A DNA stretch of 64,000 nt from Cotesia glomerata (lineage: Eukaryota > Arthropoda > Insecta > Hymenoptera > Braconidae). Under the pieces are notes generated by a model. It saw only the letters and a list, made by a program, of their open reading frames with translations. It was not told the origin of the DNA and made no database searches. Below are positions 25,886-36,423 of this stretch, piece by piece (the stretch's first letter is position 1; every line of letters begins with the position of its first letter). The position numbers and the translations under genes were made by a program. The stretch is taken from assembly GCF_020080835.1 (NCBI RefSeq), contig NC_058164.1:186001-250000 (forward strand), given 5' to 3'.

Positions 25886-26037
25886 CCCTGGTTAAAAATA
25901 CTGATTGAAAAGAATTGAAAAGCGGTCACTCCATGCAAACTGTAAATCTATATATACAAACAAAAGAATTGAAATGATTGAAAAGTATTCGAATTTCATA
26001 ATTTTCAATTCTTTTCAATCAATATTTTTAAACAGGG
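25886..26037. mobile_element. 152-bp MITE with TIR starting CCCTG
   Basis: Terminal inverted repeats of about 35 bases: CCCTGGTTAAAAATACTGAT at the left and its complement ending TTTAAACAGGG at the right. The size and the CCCTG...AAAAAT ends suggest a Tc1/mariner-type miniature element. The same insertion is found in the other A-type arm at 48671-48822, so it predates the element duplication. Confidence 0.8.
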
Positions 26038-26119
26038 CCCATATATGTATTTACACATTATAATAAGAAAAATTATTATACCGGTATAATATTTTATATC
26101 GTGTGATTGTATGCAGTAA

Positions 26120-26470
26120 TTATTATTGTGTGTGACGTATGATGTGTGTAATTTTGAGCCACTCTAAAAAGTGGTTTAATTTTGTAAGCTGTGTCGGCCG
26201 GGTTTCTCTGGGGTTTCCCAAAAGTTTGGCATTAAAAGCCAAACGAAGGCCGGTACAATTAATATCGTTACTGGTTAACGATATTAATTGTAGGTGAATA
26301 CTGCACAGTTGCGTCCCCAGTCGCGTAATTTTTTTTTTTTTATTCAATAAAGCGAATACTCGCCCTAACGAATAAAATTCTGCCTTATCATTTATCTCAA
26401 CCCTGTTCCTTTAGTCTTAATTAGCTCATAAGTAGATTATAGTTAGATTTAAGAAAGATTTCTACATGTT
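26120..26470 (+). ncRNA. Structured end module of arm 1 with AATAAA
   Basis: A run of stems: CGGCC...GGCCG enclosing GTTTGGC/GCCAAAC (7 bp, loop ATTAAAA), then ACAATTAATATCGTTA paired with its complement around CTG, then a T run and AATAAA at 26346-26351. A conserved tail follows (CCTTTAGTCTTAATTAGCTC). It looks like the 3' end of a transcription unit. Related modules occur at 28120-28420 and, more diverged, at 27640-27815 in the opposite orientation. Confidence 0.45.
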
Positions 26471-28110
26471 CCTGCGGCAGTTTCAAGGATATAAACATAC
26501 GGTAATTATATATTATTTATTTAATAACTATTAGTTAAATTTAATTTTAAAAACAATGAAAATTATAGACAAAAATTCGAAAATAAAAAACAAAAAAAGA
26601 AGTAAATCGTTCTCGAATTAAAATTAAATCCATCACTAGTAAAATACTTAAATTTAAACAGTTTCGGGCAATTAAAATTTCATACTTACCATGATTTACT
26701 GCAAGCCGCACCAGAAAATTTAAGGAGGTCCTTTCGCCGCCAATGTAAAATAAAAAATATTAGATTATGAGTAAATTTAATTTTTTTCTAATAGTTAAGG
26801 TCCTTATTTATCTTATAGTAAGGTTTAAATTCTAGTTTGCCGGAGAAATTTTTGAAAAAATACCATTTTTGAATGTTAGTATTTGTTCCGAGTACTATGA
26901 GAAAATCAGGCGTTTGCAGTATTTCTCGAATTATACTATCCGGCATAGATTAGATGAAGTAAAAAAAACTAAAAATCAGATTTTCCAAATATTCAGGTTT
27001 CTTTTTGCAATAAAATATATCAGTTACTGAGATATTTATTGAGAAATTAATATTTAAAAATCACAAAAATTCTCAAGTTACCTACAATAAAATGGAGTCA
27101 AAGATTTGGCAACGTTGCGTAGCGCGCAAGCTTCAGACCATTCAATAAATTCAAACTAAACTTTAACGCGCTTATGTTTTTCATGCATACTTTAGTTAAT
27201 TTATTGTTAACAAATTTTCATAATTCATAATTGAAAAATAAAACAATAATTAAAAAATACTAGCATTCCTGCCATGAGACATTAGAATGTTATGGTTTTG
27301 TGACTAAACATTTTTAATTAATTTATTTATTTACACTGACTGCAAAAGTTAAACACAGTTAAGGTTATATTGTGCAAATAAAAATGTAAACAACCGAAAT
27401 AAACATTGCTAAATCACGGACAGGTTACTAACATCTGATTTACAACAGTCAAATTAATTTTTGTATTTAACTATTTTTTTTTTAATTTTCAAAATTTCAA
27501 CGATTAATGCCTCATATACTATTTATTTTTTAATTTTAGGAATTTTTATGGGTTTTGTATTTTAATTTATTGAAAATTTACTACTACAGTTGTTATGACT
27601 CAACTGGAGCGAAAGGACTTCCTTAAAGAATCATGCTTAAATTTACTTACAAACTAATTACAACTAAAGGAAAAAGAATCAGATAAATAATAAGACAGGA
27701 ATTTTTTAAAGGGAGAAATGATTTGCTTTATTAAAAACAACATTTATCTACAATTAATATTATTAATCGGCAACGACATTGATTGAACTGGCCTTCGTTA
27801 AGCTTCTTGTAATCATTCTTTTTTTTTTTATTTTTATTTTAATCAAGTAATGTAACTAAATTTTAATATGACGCGATATTATTGGATAATTGATGTTAAT
27901 TCTAATATATTATCTAACAACTGTTTTTTTAATTAATCGAATGGTTAATTGAAATTTTGGAATTTTATAAAGGCAATGTTTCAATAACCAAAACAGTTTT
28001 AAAGAAACTATTACTAAAAGACTAGACTTTTTTACTTCATACTTTTTAATAATTAATAAATATATATATTATAATTACCTTTTTAACCCATGAGCTGCGC
28101 CAGGAGAGTT
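26470..28110. other. Interior of element 1
   Basis: It is the reverse complement of the interior of element 2 (about 46570-48230). It contains a frame remnant at 26813-27020 whose counterpart at 47892-47698 is open for 64 codons, and on the minus strand an ATG followed directly by GTAAGT near 26690. Short inverted boxes AGTCCTTTCGC sit near 26715 and 27612. A diverged end module occupies 27640-27815. No recognisable protein. Confidence 0.55.
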
Positions 28111-28119
28111 GATGTGAGT

Positions 28120-28420
28120 CTTAAATCTAATTATAAACTACTTAAAATCGAATTAAAACTAAGGGGAAGGAATAAGCCAAATAACAAGACGTGATTCTTT
28201 TGTTTAGGTGAAATAATTCACTTTATTGAATAAAAAAAAAAAAATTACGCGACTGGGGAACGGAACTGTGCGCATTCACCTACAATTAATATCGTTAACC
28301 AGTAACGATATTAATTGTACCGGCTCGTTTGGCTTCTTAAAGCCAAACTTTTAGAAAACCCAGGGAAACCCGGCCAACACAGCTTACATAATTGGACCAC
28401 CTTATTGCGGAGGTCCATTT
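28120..28420 (-). ncRNA. Structured end module of the right arm, element 1
   Basis: On the minus strand it has the same stems as 26120-26470. The GTTTGGC hairpin is longer here (GTTTGGCTT/AAGCCAAAC, loop of about four), so the stem is kept while loop and flank changed. AATAAA (minus) lies at 28222-28227. Confidence 0.45.
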
Positions 28421-28488
28421 ATCATACATCATACATCACACATCACACATTTATCATACAGCACACAATTATAATTATCTCACTCATA

Positions 28489-28535
28489 CAATCCTACAAT
28501 CATACAATCATACAATCATACAATCATACAATCGC
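28489..28535. repeat. (CATACAAT)n microsatellite
   Basis: An 8-base unit repeated about five to six times in the B-type arm; the matching run in the other B-type arm is at 46131-46190 with a different unit count. Confidence 0.9.
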
Positions 28536-28639
28536 ACAACATAAAATAAGATACAAACAAAATTAGAAAATGATTATTCTATTATTAATATTATAGGTGG
28601 AAATTAATTATTTAACGAGGGAGCTGAAACAAAAATTAA

Positions 28640-29053
28640 ATTTAATTAAACTGATAATATTAGGGGTGGGTAATTCTGGGGAGCTGAAAAAATTAAATAA
28701 ATAGGAATAATAATATTAGTGGGAATCAGATTTTGGGGCGCCCCAGGAAAAATAATTAAATAAATAATAATGATAATATTAGAGGGGATTAAAATTTGGG
28801 GTGCTGAAAGAATGAATAAATAAGAAAAATATTATTAGAAGGGGATTAAAATTTAGGGTGCTGAAAAAATGAAAATAATAAAAAATAATATCAGGGAATA
28901 AAAATTCAGCGCGCTGAAAAAATTAAATAAATAATAATAATAATATTAGAGGGGATTAAAATTCGGGGCGCTGTAAATAAATAAATAAATTAAATAATTA
29001 AATAATAATAATATTGGAAGGGGTTAAAATGTGGGCGCAGTAAAAAAGAAATA

Positions 29054-29096
<43 letters not shown>

Positions 29097-29719
29097 TTAA
29101 AGGAGGTTTTATTTTGGGGTGCTGTAAATAAATAAATAAATAATTAATAATAATGTTAGAAAGGGTTAAAATTTAGGGTGCTGAAAAAAATGAAATTAAT
29201 AATAAAAATAATATCAGGGAATAAAAATTCAGCGCGCTGAAAAAAATTAAATGAATAATAATAATAATATTAGAGGGGATTAAAATTCGGGGCGCTGTAA
29301 AAATTAAATAAATAAATTAAATAATAATAGTATTAGAGGGGTTAAAATTCAGGGTGTAAATAATTAAATAATTAAATAATAATAATATTGGAAGGGGTTA
29401 AATATGAGCGCAGTAAAAGAAATAAATAATAATAATAATAATAATATTAAAGGAGGTTTTAATTTGGGGTGCTGTAAATAAATAAATAAATAATTAATAA
29501 TAATGTTAGAAGGGGTTAAAATTTAGGGTGCTGAAAAAAATGAAATTAATAATAAAAATAATATCAGGGAATAAAAATTCAGCGCTGAAAAAATTAAATG
29601 AATAATAATAATAATATTAGAGGGATTAAAATTCGGGGCGCTGTAAAAATTAAATAAATAAATTAAATAATTAAATAATAATAATATTGGAGGGTTAAAA
29701 TGTGGGCGCAGTAAAAAAG

Positions 29720-29764
<45 letters not shown>

Positions 29765-30630
29765 TTAAAGGTTTTAATTTGGGGTGCTGTAAATAAATAA
29801 ATAAATAATTAATAATAATGTTAGAAGGGGTTAAAATTTAGAGTGCTGAAAAAATAAAATTAATAATAAAAATAATATCAGGGAATAAAAATTCAGCGCG
29901 CTGAAAAAATTAAATGAATAATAATAATAATATTAGAGGGGATTAAAATTCGGGGCGCTGTAAAAAATTAAATAAATAAATTAAATAATAATAGTATTAG
30001 AGGGGGTTAAAATTCGGGGTGCTGTAAATAATTAAATAATTAAATAATAATAATATTGGAAGGGGTTAAAATGTGGGCGCAGTAAAAAAGAAATAAATAA
30101 TAATAATAATAATATTAAAGGAGGTTATAATTTGGGGTGCTGTAAATAAATAAATAAATAATTAATAATAATGTTAGAAGGGGTTAAAATTTAGGGTGCT
30201 GTAAAAAATTAAATTATTAAATAATAATAATAATCATAACATTAGAGGGGGTTAAAATTTGGGATGCTGTAAATAATTAAATAAAAAATAATAATAATAA
30301 TATTAGAGGGGGTTTAAATTTAAGGTGCTGTAAATAATTAAATAAATAAATATTAATAGAGAATAAAATTTGGGGCACTAAGAAAATTAAATAAATAATA
30401 ATAAACATATCAGGGGGAGTAAAATTTAGGGGGCGCTGAAAATGATTAAATACATAAATAATAATAATAATAATAATATCAGAGGGGATTAAAATTTGGG
30501 GGACGCTGCAAAAAAATTAATTGAATAATAATAATAATCATATGTGAGGGAAATTAAATTTAGGATTCTAAAAAAATTAAATAAATAATAGTAAAAGTAA
30601 TAAAAAAATTATAAAAATACTAATTTACTC
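28640..30630 (-). repeat. B-type tandem array of splice-acceptor-like monomers (right arm, element 1)
   Basis: Read on the minus strand, monomers of about 60-80 bases each show a T-rich tract, CAG, then CGCCCCGAATTTTAATCCCC or a variant, then (ATT)n. Several monomer types form a higher-order repeat of roughly 320-360 bases. It has the same plan as the A-type array but different sequence. Confidence 0.85.
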
Positions 30631-30634
30631 TTTT

Positions 30635-31610
30635 TGTTGAATCCCAGTCCTCTTGATCCTAGTCCTTGATTGAATTGGTCGGCTCTTCTGGTCCATGGAT
30701 TTCCTCGTCTTCCGCTTGAATTCTTGAATCCTCGGATCGTTGGTTGCTTGCTGGTCCTCTCGTTCCTTCTCCCGTGAATTGTTGAATCGCTGGTCCTTGT
30801 CCTTGAATTATTTTGTCATCCTTGGTCCTCGCATCTTTGGTCCTTCCTTCTGAACATACCACAGAACACACTGTTAAGTAACTTGTTTAATTCACTATAA
30901 GGTAAAAGCCCCAAAATATGATCATGTACCTGTATTTGTATTCACAAATATAGGTATACAAATACATGGAGTGATCATATACTGGTACATAATCATCTAT
31001 CGGGGCTTTTACCTTACACAAGAATAAAAAGTGTTATCAGTGATTAAGGTATTAAGATATTAATCAGTGATTGATTAATATGTGTCTAGATGGATGGACC
31101 AAGGATTAAGGTAAAAGCCCCAATAGATGATCACGTACCAGTATATGATCACTCCATGTATCTGTATATCTATATTCACAAATATAGGTATACAAATATA
31201 TGGAGTGATCATATACATATCATCTATTGAGGCTTTAATCCTGATAACACTTTTATTCTTGTGTAAGGTAAAAGCCCCAATAGATGATCATGTACCAGTA
31301 TATGATCACTCCATGTATTGTATACCTATATATTTGTGAATATAGATATACAGATACATGGAGTGATCACATACTGGTACGTGATCATCTATTGAGGCTT
31401 TACCTAATCTGGTCCATCCATCTATTAGACACACATTAATCAATCACTGATTAATATCTTTAAGTCATCACTTTCAACACTATTCACATTAACACTTTTA
31501 TTATTGAGTAATCCTTACTTTTTGGTCCTTGATTGGATTACTGAGTCCTGGTCCTTGGCTGAATCCTCTTGTCCTTGATTCCTTGGCACACTTCCTGTAT
31601 AAACACACTA
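30635..31610 (-). repeat. CAAGGAC repeats and three hairpins (right arm, element 1)
   Basis: The purine repeats (minus strand) lie at about 30850-30635 and 31600-31500. Palindromes of the GGTAAAAGCCCC family lie at 30899-31016, 31108-31235 (one side partly deleted, ending GAGGCTTTAATCC) and 31265-31402. A 70-codon frame at 30871-30659 lacks an ATG start and is built from the repeats. Confidence 0.7.
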
Positions 31611-31632
31611 AAAAAACGTATTAGCAGCCCCC

Positions 31633-31640
31633 TTTTTATA
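31633..31640 (-). promoter_or_regulatory. Arm promoter P2, TATAAAAA (right arm, element 1)
   Basis: The plus strand reads TTTTTATA between CAGCCCCC and CCCTCTCG. It matches the P2 box of the other three arms exactly. Confidence 0.6.
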
Positions 31641-31869
31641 CCCTCTCGATTTTCACTAAATTATTTATTATTTTATATTTAATCTAATGGCGATAAAAAT
31701 TAATTGACGCGAACTAATTGAAAACCTCGCATTAATTATCGGTATTATTAGATGATATTGATGATGAATGCCAAATTGATTCACAACACGAAAAAAAAAA
31801 AATACAAAAATGGCAACGAATCGAATGCAAAAAGTAGTCATAAATACTTTTGCGATTCGATTGTTTGTC

Positions 31870-32754
31870 TACGCGTGACTTTACGGTATTTATTTATTTA
31901 TGAATTAATTAAACGATGAATTTAATTGTAAAAACTACTGCAACCGGTCTATTGAAGTGTAAGTAAGAGTGTAAGGAGTGGTTTTGTCGTCAGTAGGCTC
32001 TCACGACAAAGAAAGAAGGAAAAGAAAAGAAGTGACGCTAAAAGGCACGGTCAGTTTTGGATAAAAAAAATGACTCTACTTTATTGTTTATTATTTAATT
32101 AAAAAAAAAAAGGGGTTGGTAAGGGGTGGGTGAGTGTGTGTGCGTTAGTGTGAAAAGATAGTGTGGAGCCCGAAAAGACCGCGATAAAAAAAACGCGAAC
32201 CGCGCAAGCAGCTCGATGGTATACTATTTATTATCATTGTTAGCAAAAACTAATCGCGAGCAAAAACAGGGCAGTTGGCAACAAAATGACTCTATTTATT
32301 TATTTATTATTTAATTAAACAATGTCGCTCGATGAATTTTAAAACTTGGAAAGCAAAAAGAATTGATCAGAGAAAATTAAAAGGGATTAAACCGTCACCC
32401 AAATCGCGCCCGGGCACTCAAGGGGTGAACATGCTTAATCCCAAATGAATTCCCAAAGATCAGGATTAATTTGATTTCCCAGGAAGATCTTATATGCAAG
32501 ATGATGTTGCGCACCATCATCAAGCAACGATACTTCACGCTTGTGAAAATTCACCGAGACGACTGACTCTACGCTAACTGCCCGTTTAATAATTAATTAT
32601 TTAAAAGAACGCACAAAACCACCGAACTAATTATAAACCGAATTGTAAATACGACGAGACGACGCGAGAATCTAATGGTAGCAAACGAACGGAGAACGGT
32701 AAGAAAACTCTCCCCAAAAGAGTTGAAAGAAACTCCCTTTAAGAAGAGCCGGAA

Positions 32755-32785
<31 letters not shown>

Positions 32786-33121
32786 ATTAAGGGTTGAAGC
32801 TAATTAAAAATTAAATGACTCTACAATTTATAAGAAAAACTGACCGAGAATAAAATTAAAAAAGATAGACAGAAAGATAAGTAAAGGTTTAGGGTAATTG
32901 TGTGTGTATGTCTGTGTGTGGATGTGTCTGAATTTAATTAAAATAAAAAAAACACTGAATTTAATTTAATAATTGTCTAAAAAATCAACAAAAACGCGAA
33001 TCAATTTGGCAGCGTGGTGAAAGTTTAATGAAAATACCGATAACTAACACGAGTATGACTCTACACTTAAAATTTTTTCAAAACTGATTCTACTTTATTG
33101 AAAATTATAAAATGACTCTAG
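31870..33121 (-). repeat. TAGAGTC-punctuated block series (right arm, element 1)
   Basis: The same series as in arm 1, read as GACTCTA on the plus strand near 33114, 33057, 32815, 32566, 32286 and 32069, plus GACTTTA near 31876. Order and spacing are preserved. Confidence 0.7.
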
Positions 33122-33234
33122 TATACGCAAAACACAAAAAGACGCGATAAAAAACTACTCGAGAGGGTAATATGGACGACTGGCAAAGTTTACGACATCA
33201 CTGCTCGATGTGCACCCTTGGCCGGCCGTCCGGG

Positions 33235-33272
33235 AACTGAGCTCCTCGGGGTAACTGCCCCTTCTCATATGC
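33235..33272 (-). promoter_or_regulatory. Arm promoter P1 (right arm, element 1; damaged TATA)
   Basis: Initiator TCAGTT (plus AACTGA at 33235-33240) with CATATGAG about 31 bases upstream. It carries the same G for A change in the TATA box as at 21.8 kb. Confidence 0.5.
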
Positions 33273-33889
33273 CCTTTCCAGATACCCCCACTACAACCCC
33301 ACCCTAGTGTCCCTTACGTGACTTTTTGGGAGTTGCTGATGTTTGTAGTTTTTATTATTTTTTATAGGTTAACCGCGACTAATTCGCGACCGCGAATATT
33401 TTTTAGAGCAAGAGCAAGCCACCGTGCATCCATTCATATAGTTTTTAAGAAAAAAAAAGTAACTTTAAACAAAGAAATTAACAATTTTATGTTGAAAAAT
33501 TAAAATTAAAACACGTGGTAATTTATTAAAAATAATATTTTATTGAAAATATTAATTGACACTTTTTTTATCAATTAAAACTGTTAAATACTTATTTACA
33601 GTACAATCGTTTCATAAAACTTATTTAATTTTTAAGATATAATTAATATTCAGAAAATTTACTATACTAATAAAAACGTATTTCATTCTTAAATTTGGCC
33701 CAGTGCTGCCGTGGCAATAGTCAAAAACTCGAAACTCCGGCGGCCATCATTGTTTTCATGACAACAGCAAGCATCGGCCATCATTGTTTTTTTATCGCCC
33801 GCTTTCTTGTTCCATTTCTGGCGCCAAAGCAACTGTGATAGTTTCATAAAATTCATTCATTTAAATGTAATCATCATAAAAAATCAAAA

Positions 33890-34240
33890 TGGACTAACTA
33901 AAATTTCAAGTTTTCGTTCCGCGTGTTGTGAAGTGACCGTGATCATTCCGTAGAGCCACCTGCATTGTGTTATAAGTGATATAAGTGATGACGGCATAAT
34001 AATAAATGTAGTCGACATTTTTGATTTTTTTATTTTGCTTAATTTCTTAAATTATAATTCAAAAAATTTTTTTAAAAATTGCACTTATAGTTTTTCAAGT
34101 TTTTTACGTGTGAAAATTTTTTTTTCATTGAAATTTTTTCAGTAAAAAATTTAAAATGTCAGCTAACTTTATTTTCATGATGACGGCGCGTGACCTCATG
34201 ACACATTCTCATTAACATGGCGCGGGCATCAGTTAAAAGC
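33890..34240. promoter_or_regulatory. Arm-tip module upstream of PIP4K, split by a MITE
   Basis: AAATTTCAAGTTTTCGTTCC, GCGTGTTGTGAAGTGAC and GTAGAGCCACCTGCA match the reverse complement of the arm tip; the rest (ATGACACATTCTCATTAACA, GGCGCGGGC) continues after a MITE at 34008-34169. About 250 bases of extra sequence (33638-33890) separate it from the arm. It lies about 0.6-0.9 kb before the PIP4K start codon. Confidence 0.6.
34008..34169. mobile_element. AT-rich MITE, TIR AAGTTAGCCGACATTT type
   Basis: The left end GTCGACATTTTTGATTTT and the right end AAAATGTCAGCTAACTTT are inverted repeats of a family seen intact at 39865-39997. It interrupts the arm-tip module in the PIP4K promoter area. 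Confidence 0.6.
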
Positions 34241-34814
34241 TTAATAAACGTAACTAGAGGTGGCAGACAAGTAGTTAAAAATTATATTTATCAATTCTCA
34301 ATGTCGGCATCCGCCATTTTTAAAGAGATCAGTAGCCGATTGACTATCGCTCCGCGTACATCTACTGTTTAAAACAAAATTTTAAATTAATTAAATGCCA
34401 GTGAATAACTAACACACAGACGGAAAAACCCGCTTGTGTTTGTGAATAAAAACCACCTAAATTTGGAACCGGACAGTTGCTAAATTATCCAGTATAAATA
34501 TCGACTAAGTAATAATAATAAATAGAATAATTTTAATGTCAATATATAAATTGTCGGATTATACACACACATACCGGAAGATTTAAGTGATCGTGTGAGC
34601 TCACAAGTCGATGGCGTAATCGGCTTGCTACGACTGTTTATCTATTGCGTTCTACCTTTGATAAGTCACCAAAATTATAAAAATTATTCACACTCAATAA
34701 ATTAGTCACACTGACACCTTGACAGTAACCATCTCCGTCTCAGGTATTTTTATCATTTTTTCCCTAAAAATTCTTTTTTTTTTTTTTATTGGAAAACATT
34801 TTTTTTAAGTTAAA

Positions 34815-36423
34815 ATGTCGACACCGTACTCATCTGGCGGGCTCTCAAAGCTCAAGAAAAAACACTTTCGTGTTAAGCATCAAAAGGTCAAGCTTTTTCG
34901 TGCCAACGAGCCACTCCTAAGTGTTTTTATGTGGGGTGTCAATCATACTGTAAGTACATTTATTATTCAAAATTTTTTCTCCTAAAAAATTCACTTTCCT
35001 GGTAAAATTCTTTGAAGTTGTTTTGACGAGTATTTATTCAAGTTATTGATTTTATTTTTGTTCCCAATAACTGAATTATTTAATCACCCTGTAGAATTAT
35101 TGCAATTTATATCATAATACTCAAGTCAGCTGACATCTGATGAATTTTAGGATTTTTTTCGATAAATTATTCAATGAAAATTTATTTAGCAGACATTTAA
35201 CAATTTTTCTAATAAATTATAGAAAAAAAATTGGCATGTAGGAATTTTAAACAATTAAAAATGCAATTTTTTAACAATCATTTTTAGAAATAATTTAATT
35301 AACATTTTTAGATGTCAAAAAATTTAATAAAAATAAATTTAGCAGATGTTTAATAATTTTTAGAATTTTTTTTTTAAATAAATTATGGCAAAAGAAATTA
35401 AAAAAAAAATTGCCATGCAGAAATTTTAAAAATTAAAAAATGTAATTTTTTTAACAATAATTTTTTAGAATTAATTTAATTGTTGATTTAATTTAATTAA
35501 TTAATTAATTTAATGTCATAATTAATAACAATAATAAAAATTTTCTAAAAAATTCCATTTGTAGATGTCAAAAAAATTTAATAAAAATAAATTTAGCAGA
35601 TCTTTAATAATTTTTTTTTTTTTAAATAAATTATGGCAAAAAAATTACAAAAAAAAATTGTCATGTAGAAATTTTAAAAAATTCAAAATGCAATTTTTTA
35701 ACAATAATTTTTTAGAATTAATTTAATTGTTAAATAAAATTAAAAATTGGTCAAGTGACAGCTAACTTTAATATTATAATTAATTATTATATTTATAATA
35801 ATCTTTTTAATAAAAATCTTTAATAATTTTTAGAATTTTTTTTTTCTTAAATAAATTATGGCTAAAAAAATTGTCGTGTAGAAATTTTAAAAAATAAAAA
35901 ATGCAATTTTTTTAAAATAATTTTTTTGAACAAATTTGTTAGCTAAAAACAATTAAAAAAATTCCCTAGTGACTAATTATAATGTCATAAAAATTTATTG
36001 TTGCTTTTTTTTAAATATTTTTTTTTTAATAGTAATTTATTTATTATAAAATCCAAAAATTGACAGTAGTCAGCAAACTTCAGCTTGATTTAAATCAATA
36101 ATTAAAAATTCATGCTCTGCAATTTAAAAAATTAATTACATTTTATTGGAGCTACGTCGCGTGATTCGTATCAATTATTGTACTAATATGTAAATGAATT
36201 TCACGTACACGTTCACACACTTGGCATCTAATTGCTGATTCTTAATTATTACATCATTTTTAATATAAAATGTTTATAAATAAATAAAGGTGGATTGTTA
36301 TTGTTATTGTATTTTTTTTCTGCAGATAAATGAGCTAAGTCACGTAAACATACCTGTCATGCTACTACCAGATGATTTTAGGGCTTACAGCAAATTAAAA
36401 GTCGATAATCATTTATTTAATAA
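34815..36423 (+). CDS. PIP4K: PIP4K (phosphatidylinositol 5-phosphate 4-kinase), exons 1-2 only
   Basis: PIP4K phosphorylates PI5P to PI(4,5)P2. Exon 1 (34815-34949) and exon 2 (36326-36423) encode 77 residues: [20 protein letters not shown], then [13 protein letters not shown] | [18 protein letters not shown] and [11 protein letters not shown]. This is a near-perfect match to the N-terminus of type II PIP kinases, before the catalytic core. Both exons have good splice sites (ACT|gtaagt, ctgcag|ATA, AA|gtaagt), and there are no stops or frameshifts. Exons 3 onward, with the kinase domain, are not visible in the 2.4 kb before the opposing RFX exons or anywhere later in the window. It is therefore either a gene cut by rearrangement, a captured 5' fragment, or a gene with an extremely long intron spanning opposite-strand genes; the first two seem likelier. 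Confidence 0.88.
35150..35990. repeat. Tandem AT-rich repeats in PIP4K intron 1
   Basis: About four diverged units of 200-260 bases containing AATTTAGCAGATGTTTAATA, TAAATAAATTATGGCAAAA and ATGCAATTTTTTAACAATAA. The ends resemble the AAGTTAGCCGACAT MITE family, so these may be nested or tandem MITE copies. Confidence 0.65.

Larger units (their letters stand above)
21280..33640 (+). mobile_element. Giant palindromic element 1 (arms of about 5 kb, no transposase seen)
   Basis: The left arm (21280 to about 26470) and right arm (about 28110-33640, reverse) are homologous inverted copies: 21471 pairs with about 33637, and near-identity continues inward to the hairpin cluster (about 23.9 kb versus 31.1 kb). 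Farther in, the arms remain similar in layout but diverge in sequence: A-type splice-like array on the left, B-type on the right. The interior (26470-28110) is unique within the element. I find no transposase, reverse transcriptase or other long frame. Long arms built of sub-repeats recall foldback/Galileo-like transposons, but a duplicated noncoding gene is equally possible. Terminal duplications could not be identified. Confidence 0.7.

Noticed and set aside
21280..33640. LTR retrotransposon interpretation (TATA, initiator and AATAAA close together resemble U3-R-U5)
   Set aside because: The long repeats are inverted, not direct, and there is no gag/pol frame, primer-binding site or polypurine tract that I could support.
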